The notes beneath the pieces were generated by a model that was not told the origin of the DNA, searched no databases, and worked only from the letters and a program-made list of their open reading frames with translations. Positions 1-5,865 of a stretch of DNA of 7,779 nucleotides are shown in pieces (position 1 is the stretch's first letter; every line of letters starts with the position of its first letter). Source of the DNA: Nitrospinota bacterium. GTDB taxonomy: Bacteria > Nitrospinota_A > JADGAW01. The translations under genes and the position numbers were made by a program. The stretch spans positions 1-7,779 of the forward strand of contig JADGAW010000095.1 in NCBI GenBank assembly GCA_015231815.1, in the 5' to 3' direction.

Positions 1-1538
1 TGCTGATAATTGTTTTAACGTACCTCTTAAATATTAGCTATTCCCTGTTGCTTAACAGGGTTAAAAATATTGTTCGTTTTATTTATATTCAGCATATTGG
101 GGATATTTTTCTCATTTCATCGGTACTTTTTATTACCGGTGGGGTTATGAGTCCCTTTTCATTTCTTTATAGTGTTTCAATACTTTCAGCAGCGATACTC
201 TTGCAGGTTCGCGGGGGAATACTTGCGGCATCTTTTGCTTCTATCTTTTACGGAAGTCTTATTACCTTACAGCTCTACCAGATTATTACCCCCCTTGGCG
301 CCTATGATTATTCAGAAGTTCTTGAAATTTCCTTTTACCGGGTTGTAAGTAATATCATTGGTTTTTTTCTCATTGGAGTTTTGTCTGGTTATCTTTCTGA
401 AAAACTTAAGAAAGTTGATGATGAATTAGAGGCAAACAAGCAAAACCTCCTACGGCTACAGGAACTTCATGGAAATGTAATTCGTTCAATTGATGTGGGG
501 TTAATTATTACTGATTCTGCGGGGAAAGTCATTACCGTAAATAATTTTGCATACAATATTCTTGGGATAGAAAAAAATATTGATGAAGGAACAGATATAA
601 ATGAAGTCATTTCTCTTGATGAAATTCCAGAGATTCTAAACAGCTTAAAGAGTAATAAGCTATTACATGAAAGGCTTGATGTAGAACATATAAAAGGAAA
701 TCAGGAAAAAATTAACCTTGATGTAAATTTTTCATTTTGGAAGACTGAGCAGGAGATGGTTAACGGGCTTGTTATTATTCTTCAGGATATCACCAAGGAA
801 AAGAAAATGGAAAAGACCATTAAGCTTCATGAAAAACTTGCCGCAGTTGGAAAACTTGCAGCAGGACTTGCTCATGAGATACGAAATCCTTTGGCATCTA
901 TGAGTGGTTCCATTCAAATGCTGAACGCAGAAGCAAAAAAAGTTGATGAAAAGCATGACAAACTGTATCAAATTATTAATCGGGAAGCCGGGCGACTGAA
1001 TACCATTGTTACACAGTTTTTGGAGTATGCTTCTCCTGTTCCTCCTGAATTTAAGGAAGTGGACGTGAAAGTTTTTTTTGAGGATTTTCTTCAGCTTTTG
1101 GAAAAGGATGAACGGTTTCGTGCCATTGAAATAAAGCTTGAAACCCCTTATGAGGTTCTTTATTCATTTGATGAGAAGTCTTTAAAGCAAATTTTATGGA
1201 ACATTGCTGTTAACGCAATGGAATCGATTAAAGAAGCCGGGAGAAAAAAAGGTCTCATACATTGGAGGGTTGAAAAAAAGGGTGAAAGCCTCGTTATCTA
1301 TCTAAGAGATAACGGTAAAGGAATTTCAGATGCACTGTATAAAAATATCTTTACACCATTTTATACAACAAAAAGTAATGGAACGGGGCTTGGGCTTGCA
1401 TTGGTTTATAACCTCGTGCAGGAACATAACGGAACAATTACGATCAACCGGGATTTACCTGAGGGGGTGGAGTTTAAAATTGAAATTAACACAAATGCGC
1501 TTTCTTTAAGAGATATTTCTTCCATTCAAAGCTCTTAA
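1..1538 (+). CDS. PilS/NtrB-type membrane sensor histidine kinase, 5'-truncated by the window edge
   Basis: Sensor kinase of a two-component system: it autophosphorylates on histidine and passes the phosphate to a response regulator. Numbered from the TTG at 48, hydrophobic helices occupy roughly residues 10-115, followed by a short coiled coil (115-145), a PAS domain (about 140-250), and a HisKA H-box AGLAHEIRNPL with phospho-accepting His276 (codon at 873-875). The ATPase domain has N-box WNIAVNA (384-390), DNGKGI (421-426), the F-box region FTPFYTTK and GTGLGL (445-450). All catalytic motifs are intact. The membrane part, with its LFITGGVMSPFSFLYSVSIL segment, looks like the six-helix sensor of PilS, which controls type IV pilin transcription with PilR. 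The frame is open upstream to base 3 and encodes another hydrophobic helix, so the TTG at 48 is internal and the start is outside the window. No pilR follows; the next gene is convergent after 3 bp. Kinase call firm; PilS rather than another NtrB-like kinase is probable. Confidence 0.85.
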   Translation, partial: LIIVLTYLLNISYSLLLNRVKNIVRFIYIQHIGDIFLISSVLFITGGVMSPFSFLYSVSILSAAILLQVRGGILAASFASIFYGSLITLQLYQIITPLGAYDYSEVLEISFYRVVSNIIGFFLIGVLSGYLSEKLKKVDDELEANKQNLLRLQELHGNVIRSIDVGLIITDSAGKVITVNNFAYNILGIEKNIDEGTDINEVISLDEIPEILNSLKSNKLLHERLDVEHIKGNQEKINLDVNFSFWKTEQEMVNGLVIILQDITKEKKMEKTIKLHEKLAAVGKLAAGLAHEIRNPLASMSGSIQMLNAEAKKVDEKHDKLYQIINREAGRLNTIVTQFLEYASPVPPEFKEVDVKVFFEDFLQLLEKDERFRAIEIKLETPYEVLYSFDEKSLKQILWNIAVNAMESIKEAGRKKGLIHWRVEKKGESLVIYLRDNGKGISDALYKNIFTPFYTTKSNGTGLGLALVYNLVQEHNGTITINRDLPEGVEFKIEINTNALSLRDISSIQSS

Positions 1539-1541
1539 CTA

Positions 1542-2426
1542 TTACAAATAGAATAAAAACAAATACGTTACTATAGAAAAGAGTATAAGAACAGGCAAAC
1601 CTGTTTTTTTTCGAATAAATGCAACAACATTTTCTCTGTATTGAAAGAATGAATTAATTAAAAGAACAATATAGGTGAGAAAAAAGGCAACAAGATTAAA
1701 GGTGGTTTCAGGCAAATAAATACGGTATGGAATAACAAAATTGGAAAAAACAAAAATTGACAACAAAACAAAACTGGGAATAAAAGAGTTCATTATTATT
1801 TCCTGTGCCTCCTGTGAGGTTAAAGAAAATGCCAGTCGGGTAAAAGAGTAAAAGAAAAAGGAGATTAATAAAGAAATAATGAAAACAGTAGAAAATTCAC
1901 CATAATTCAACCTGTCCAGTAAACGAGTATCGTTGTCTTCAAAAAGAATATAAATTTCCGGGAAACTCTTATTTCCCCCTCTAAAGTTTTGAACGGTTAC
2001 AAAAAGTAAATTTTCTGGTTTTAATGACGTTCCGAAAAACTGTAACTTGTTTAAATGTTTTGTTCCTAGATCTTCCTTCGAAAGAGTAAAAACTGTTTCA
2101 TAAAGTTCCTCCTTAATTCGACTGGTACTGAGGTTGTTTACTTTCATTCCATTAATATATACATGGATGGGAAGAAAAAGTTTTTGCTTAAAACGAATTG
2201 CTGCCTGAAAATATTTTTCGTCAGGTAAATTAAAGTAGAGGTTGAATTCGTTGTTTTGGTAGTAGATTCCTTCAACACTGTTAACAGGGTTTGCTATGGC
2301 AATTTCACCGTTTTGTAAAGAGAAAAACATGTCTCGTTCGTAGATTAAAAACCTTTTATCAACGAGTGAGAAGGAATAAATACAGAGAAAGAGAAGGATT
2401 ATCGCAGTGGAGAGAGAATTTTTCAT
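1542..2426 (-). CDS. Unrecognised membrane protein: N-terminal anchor, exported domain, four C-terminal helices
   Basis: I do not recognise this 294-residue protein. Residues 5-21 form a hydrophobic N-terminal signal or anchor. Residues 22-175 are polar and aromatic-rich, with alternating patterns typical of beta strands (for example FNLYFNLP and LPIHVYINGMKVNNL), and are probably outside the inner membrane. Four hydrophobic helices follow at about 177-196, 214-233, 242-262 and 276-294, and the protein ends inside the last one. The layout recalls membrane receptors that put a beta-sandwich sensor before a helical bundle, such as the 7TMR-DISM group, but there are too few helices and no output domain. 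The ATG is preceded by only a weak, distant GGGA. The gene starts 55 nt after the flagellin stop on the same strand, so it is probably read from the flagellin promoter. Its stop lies 3 bp from that of the convergent kinase. Confidence 0.8.
   Translation of the reverse strand: MKNSLSTAIILLFLCIYSFSLVDKRFLIYERDMFFSLQNGEIAIANPVNSVEGIYYQNNEFNLYFNLPDEKYFQAAIRFKQKLFLPIHVYINGMKVNNLSTSRIKEELYETVFTLSKEDLGTKHLNKLQFFGTSLKPENLLFVTVQNFRGGNKSFPEIYILFEDNDTRLLDRLNYGEFSTVFIISLLISFFFYSFTRLAFSLTSQEAQEIIMNSFIPSFVLLSIFVFSNFVIPYRIYLPETTFNLVAFFLTYIVLLINSFFQYRENVVAFIRKKTGLPVLILFSIVTYLFLFYL
1590..1611 (+). terminator. Intrinsic terminator of the sensor kinase transcript
   Basis: A perfect 6-bp stem, AACAGG (1590-1595) and CCTGTT (1600-1605), closes a CAAA loop and runs into an unbroken T tract to 1611. 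The stem can lengthen through A/G-to-T pairs at its base. It lies 51 nt after the kinase stop and acts in the + direction. It is also coding sequence for the C-terminal KKTGLPV of the convergent minus-strand gene, so one stretch serves both purposes. Confidence 0.85.
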
Positions 2427-2444
2427 GTGGGTATATTTCCCAAA

Positions 2445-2466
2445 CCCTAAGAAGGTATTCTCAGGG
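2445..2466 (-). terminator. Stem-loop after the flagellin gene, probably a weak or leaky terminator
   Basis: Read on the minus strand, CCCTGAGAA, loop TACC, then TTCTTAGGG gives a 9-bp stem with a single G-U pair. It sits 15 nt after the flagellin stop and 18 nt before the next start codon. Only three Ts follow, so it is not a strong intrinsic terminator. It could block 3' exonucleases and stabilise the abundant flagellin message while allowing some read-through into the membrane-protein gene. Confidence 0.5.
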
Positions 2467-2481
2467 ATACATCCTGTAGGA

Positions 2482-3330
2482 TTAAATTTTAAAATTCAAC
2501 AAACTGCCAATTTGTTGTTGATTAATTCGGTTTGATTGGGCTAATACAGAATAGCCAGTTTGAAGAAGTAAATTGTCCCGACTAAAATTGCTTATAGCTG
2601 CTCCAAAGTCCTGATCCTGTATTTGAGATCTGGCGGCAACATAATTCTCATTGGTAACCTCAAGGTTAGCAATTGTCGAGGTAAGCCTGTTTTGAATTGC
2701 TCCAAGTTCTCCTCTGGTATTGCTGATATTTTGCATAGCAGAGTCTATTGAAGTGAGGGCTGCCTGAGCATTTGAAGCAGACATTATGTCTGTTCCGGCA
2801 ATTCCAAGAGTTGTTGTGTTTGTTTGTGGAATTACATTCAGGTTAATTTTATCCTGACTGTTATTGCCTGTTCCTGCCTGAATTTCATTCTTTTGTGGAG
2901 CATTTGGTGAGAGTGAACCATCAAGAAGCATTTTTCCATTAAAGTTGGTGACATTGGAAATCCTGTCAATTTCACTTTTAATTTGATTGTATTCTCCCTG
3001 AAGGGTTTTTCTCTGTGTATCGTTTAACGTGCCATTGGAAGATTGCATGGCAAGCTCTCTTCCCCTTGAAAGTAAATCAGAAATTGAGCTTAAAGCTCCT
3101 TCTGAAATATTAACGAGGGAAGCACCGTCAGAGGTATTTCTGATTGCCTGCTGAGTACTTACTTCCTGAGCTGAAAGTTGGTTGGCAATTGCAAGTCCGG
3201 CAGCATCATCAGATGCCTTGTTGATTCTTAAACCAGAGGAAAGTGAAGCAAGGGTTTTTCCGGCATTAATATTACTGCTTATTAAGTTTTGTAATACCCC
3301 GGAGTTTACAGAATTAATTCCTAAAGCCAT
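2482..3330 (-). CDS. fliC: Flagellin
   Basis: Structural subunit of the flagellar filament, exported through the flagellar type III apparatus and polymerised at the filament tip. The N-terminal D0/D1 region (1-138) carries SSGLRINKASDDAAGLAIAN (31-50), GRELAMQSSNGT (90-101) and EIDRISNVTNFNGKMLLDG (120-138). The C-terminal D1/D0 region (about 190-282) has the long coiled-coil helix ending in SRDNLLLQTGYSVLAQSNRI (250-269). Only about 50 residues separate the two, so at 282 residues this is a small flagellin with essentially no surface-exposed D2/D3. The N-terminus starts MALGINSVNS, a little unlike the usual INTN form, and the C-terminus ends LLNFKI instead of LLR. The ATG is fixed by GGGAG 5 nt upstream. 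The gene has its own promoter and no other flagellar genes beside it here. Confidence 0.97.
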   Translation of the reverse strand: MALGINSVNSGVLQNLISSNINAGKTLASLSSGLRINKASDDAAGLAIANQLSAQEVSTQQAIRNTSDGASLVNISEGALSSISDLLSRGRELAMQSSNGTLNDTQRKTLQGEYNQIKSEIDRISNVTNFNGKMLLDGSLSPNAPQKNEIQAGTGNNSQDKINLNVIPQTNTTTLGIAGTDIMSASNAQAALTSIDSAMQNISNTRGELGAIQNRLTSTIANLEVTNENYVAARSQIQDQDFGAAISNFSRDNLLLQTGYSVLAQSNRINQQQIGSLLNFKI

Positions 3331-3335
3331 GATAG

Positions 3336-3340
3336 CTCCC
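3336..3340 (-). promoter_or_regulatory. Flagellin ribosome-binding site, with a possible CsrA-type motif
   Basis: On the minus strand, GGGAG lies 5 nt before the flagellin ATG, the clearest Shine-Dalgarno in the window. The surrounding AGGGA also fits the ANGGA core bound by CsrA, which represses flagellin translation in several bacteria. A single such core is weak evidence for CsrA control. Confidence 0.8.
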
Positions 3341-3370
3341 TTGAAATAGGCTCGTGAAGATTATTTTCAA
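3341..3370 (-). promoter_or_regulatory. Possible 5'-terminal hairpin in the flagellin leader
   Basis: On the minus strand, TTGAAAATA (3370-3362) can pair with TATTTCAA (3348-3341), leaving one bulged A and a 13-nt loop. The start point predicted from the -10 box is at about 3371, so the hairpin would begin within a base or two of the 5' end of the RNA, and its 3' arm directly abuts GGGAG. The stem has only one G-C pair, so its stability is doubtful. Confidence 0.35.
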
Positions 3371-3377
3371 TAAAAGT

Positions 3378-3386
3378 ATTATAGCA
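3378..3386 (-). promoter_or_regulatory. Flagellin promoter, extended -10 (sigma-70 type)
   Basis: The minus strand reads TGCTATAAT: a perfect TATAAT (3383-3378) preceded by the TGn of an extended -10. At 17-bp spacing the -35 would be AGGTGT (3406-3401), a poor match, which is usual where an extended -10 compensates. Its -35 side lies in the last codons of the transporter gene. The expected start near 3371 gives a leader of about 40 nt. I see no TAAAG/GCCGATAA (sigma-28) or correctly spaced GG/GC (sigma-54) pair. Confidence 0.7.
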
Positions 3387-3392
3387 CTTTCG

Positions 3393-4178
3393 TTAAAACA
3401 ACACCTTTATGCCAATGAACAGCAGTAATAGTCCAAAAAGCTTTTCCAGAAGAGATTGATTAAGGTTGTGACAAACGTTGACTCCAAAAGGTGCTGAAAC
3501 GATAGAGCCTAAGAGTAGTATGATTGCAGGAACATAAAAAAAATGGTAAAAATTTTCATGGGTAGTTTCAAAACCATCACTGTTAAGAATAAAGCCTATC
3601 GTCGCAGGTACTGCAATAATGACCCCGACTATTGACGATGTTCCAATAGCTTTTTTTATGCACGCCTTATTGTAGAGGGTAAAAATTGGTACAGAAATCG
3701 AACCCCCTCCTACACCAAGCAGAGTTGATAAAAAACCAATAAGAGCTCCAATAAGAGGCATGGAACTTAACTTTTGCAGTTGTTTTTTTTCTGTATTTTC
3801 ATTGCTTTTGTTCTTGATGTGGAAAAACATCTTGACTCCAATAAAGCAAACAAAAATCCCATAAAACCACTGAAGATATAAAGAGGGTATTTTTAGAAGA
3901 ATGAAGGTGGTAATAAAGGTTCCCAAAGCAACAAATGGAGCAACCTTTTTGAGAATTTCCGGTTCGTAGTTTTTTTTTCGATAATGAAAAAAAGCGGAAG
4001 AAAAACCGGTAAAAATAATACAGGAAAGCGATGTTGCTACAGCAAAGTAGTATATGTCCGGAACATCCGGGTTGAGAAAGATTATTGTTGGAATATAAAT
4101 CAATCCCCCACCGAGCCCGAAGGTTCCAGCAAAAAGTCCTCCAAGAAGTCCAACCAGTATTAAAACGATATATTCCAA
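3393..4178 (-). CDS. TauE/SafE-family membrane transporter (sulfite exporter-like, formerly DUF81)
   Basis: Integral inner-membrane protein of 261 residues, a normal size for the family, whose members move small anions such as sulfite, sulfoacetate or related organosulfur compounds. The sequence shows the internal duplication typical of the family. GLFAGTFGLGGGLIYIP (14-30) matches GFLSTLLGVGGGSISVP (148-164); a Ser/Thr-containing second helix follows in each half (48-67, 177-197); and FYGIFVCFIGVKMFF (105-119) matches LFGLLLLFIGIKVLF (247-261). The halves are joined by a charged cytoplasmic loop (120-138). The start is TTG: an in-frame TAG lies three codons upstream and no ATG occurs before residue 117. 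AGGGATAGG upstream serves as ribosome site. The gene follows the TPR gene by 46 nt with no terminator between, so the two may share a transcript. Substrate cannot be read from the sequence. Confidence 0.9.
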   Translation of the reverse strand: MEYIVLILVGLLGGLFAGTFGLGGGLIYIPTIIFLNPDVPDIYYFAVATSLSCIIFTGFSSAFFHYRKKNYEPEILKKVAPFVALGTFITTFILLKIPSLYLQWFYGIFVCFIGVKMFFHIKNKSNENTEKKQLQKLSSMPLIGALIGFLSTLLGVGGGSISVPIFTLYNKACIKKAIGTSSIVGVIIAVPATIGFILNSDGFETTHENFYHFFYVPAIILLLGSIVSAPFGVNVCHNLNQSLLEKLFGLLLLFIGIKVLF

Positions 4179-4224
4179 ATCTGCCTATCCCTTACACGTG
4201 AGAGGTTAATGGTGAAGGTTTATG

Positions 4225-5859
4225 TCAGGTAGCGTTCGATAATTTTTTAATCATTTCTTCTTTAATATTAAAGAGGTCGGGGTAATTATTCTTAAATCTG
4301 GTTGCTTTAGATAAGCTGGGGTTTATGTATATTGCTTCCATGAGCCTTGATGATGCTTCCGCCTGGTTTTGGAGTTCAAGAAAAGTCATTGCCAGCTCAC
4401 AAAGTACCCATTCCTTTTCCTTGGGTTTATAGGAAAGGATGTCTTTATATACGTTAATTGCATCGTCCATCTTAAAATTTTCTCGTAACTTTCTGGCATA
4501 TCTTAGTCCGGCTGTTTTTAAATTTTCTATGACAATTGCCTTGTCTTCAACCTCTTTCTTTTGCAGAATTTCCAAATATATTTCAAAGGCTTTGCCGTGA
4601 TTTCCTTTTTTTCTTAATTCGATTGCAAAGTTATTAAAAGCCGGGATGACCATTTTTTCATTTTCAGAGATAATTTTCCTGAAAATATTTTCTGCTTTTT
4701 CATGATATCCCAATCGGGTAAGAAGTATTGCAAAATCAATTCTGAAAGAGATGTCAAGGCTATTGTCTAAGAAGTCATAATCACTCATTGCATTTATAAC
4801 CTCTTCCGTCAGAGTATTAAGCTCTTCTTGAGCCTTTTTAATTTCGAGTCCAGTGACTTCAGCTTCAACTAAAGCACTCAGAATACTCTTATAGGGGTAT
4901 TCCGGTATTTTTTCCGGTCGATCATAGTTTTCTTTAATGAGAGTACTGACATTGATTTTTGCTTCTTTAAGAGATTTAACCCCAATGGCAAAATATTTTT
5001 CTGCTTTTTCAGTATCTTTGTCATTAAGACTTTTTTTCACTACTCTAAAGCAACAGGTACTCATTTTGACAAAGGGTTCTGCTATTTCATGGTGAAGTTT
5101 AGTAGCTCTACGGTAATCTTTAAGGGCAAGAACAAATTCTTTAATACTGTAGTAAGAATCACCACGGTGAATAAGGACATCGAAGTCGGGCTTTATTTCA
5201 ATTGCCTGAGAATAAAACTCAATTGCTTCCAGATACTTTCCTGCAAGCATTAAGGCATCAGCTTCTTTTACTAATGTTGTATAGCGTTTAATATCCTCAA
5301 TTTTTGGTTTTGAGCCGTCAGAGTCAAGTTCACCACTGTCATCTTCGGTAAAATGTTTGCCGTACTCAATAATTCCTTCAAACAGTTCTTCTATATTTAC
5401 TTCTATTGGTGCTGAAGGAGTAAGGAATATTACATGCTTGATGCCAAAGTTTCCTAGAAGCCGGAATACTTCAACCTGTTTTTTCCCTGTGGCATTTGTA
5501 TAAAAAATAGGTAAAAGGTTTTCAAAGGATACTTTTTCAGAATGCTTTTTTATTGCACGAAGAATGTTTACAATACCATCCCCTGAGTCACTTTTGTAAT
5601 GCAATAAGACCAAATTATCGTTAAAAAGCCAAAAAGGAATGTTTTTGAGGAGAAATTCACTTGACGGACTTTTAACCGTGTAGGAATCAAGGTTAAGAAA
5701 GTTGAGAATATCCCCGAAAAGAGCATTAAACTTTGGTGTAAAAAAACTGTGGGAAATAGAAGGAAATTGCGATAATACACGTAAAAGCTCTTTTTTGTAT
5801 TTTTTTATCAGAAGTACCGTGTACGGTGGGATAAATGGACCTTTATTTGTTGAGCTCAT
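4225..5859 (-). CDS. TPR protein with N-terminal degenerate receiver-like domain (paralog B)
   Basis: Cytoplasmic protein of 544 residues: no signal peptide, no membrane helix. Residues about 36-165 alternate helix and strand in receiver (CheY-like) order. Strand LVLLHY (83-88) stands where the phospho-Asp strand would be but has His87; it is followed by GDGIVNILRAIK, strand LLPIFYT (115-121), helix KKQVEVFRLLGNFG, strand IKHVIFLTP (140-148) and helix IEELFEGI. The acidic pair, the phospho-Asp and the final Lys of true receivers all seem lost. After an acidic linker (166-187) come TPR helices at about 197-224, 227-256, 362-400, 404-435, 446-479 and 483-514, ending in YPDLFNIKEEMIKKL. TPRs bind other proteins. 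It is a tandem duplicate of the gene just upstream; the best blocks are about three quarters identical or more. Its ATG is 6 nt after that gene's stop with no Shine-Dalgarno, suggesting coupled translation. Function unknown; an adaptor role is inferred. Confidence 0.85.
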   Translation of the reverse strand: MSSTNKGPFIPPYTVLLIKKYKKELLRVLSQFPSISHSFFTPKFNALFGDILNFLNLDSYTVKSPSSEFLLKNIPFWLFNDNLVLLHYKSDSGDGIVNILRAIKKHSEKVSFENLLPIFYTNATGKKQVEVFRLLGNFGIKHVIFLTPSAPIEVNIEELFEGIIEYGKHFTEDDSGELDSDGSKPKIEDIKRYTTLVKEADALMLAGKYLEAIEFYSQAIEIKPDFDVLIHRGDSYYSIKEFVLALKDYRRATKLHHEIAEPFVKMSTCCFRVVKKSLNDKDTEKAEKYFAIGVKSLKEAKINVSTLIKENYDRPEKIPEYPYKSILSALVEAEVTGLEIKKAQEELNTLTEEVINAMSDYDFLDNSLDISFRIDFAILLTRLGYHEKAENIFRKIISENEKMVIPAFNNFAIELRKKGNHGKAFEIYLEILQKKEVEDKAIVIENLKTAGLRYARKLRENFKMDDAINVYKDILSYKPKEKEWVLCELAMTFLELQNQAEASSRLMEAIYINPSLSKATRFKNNYPDLFNIKEEMIKKLSNAT

Positions 5860-5865
5860 AGGAGT

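Noticed and set aside
732..971. Open frame of 79 codons on the minus strand inside the kinase gene
   Set aside because: It is a shadow of the kinase frame: low-complexity, aromatic and Cys-rich, with no ribosome site.
3401..3418. Sigma-54-like TTGGCAT element before the flagellin
   Set aside because: No GC occurs at the required -12 distance; a nearby TTG is shifted by two bases.
4195..4200. Palindrome CACGTG between the transporter and paralog B
   Set aside because: A six-base palindrome with no extended symmetry is expected by chance.
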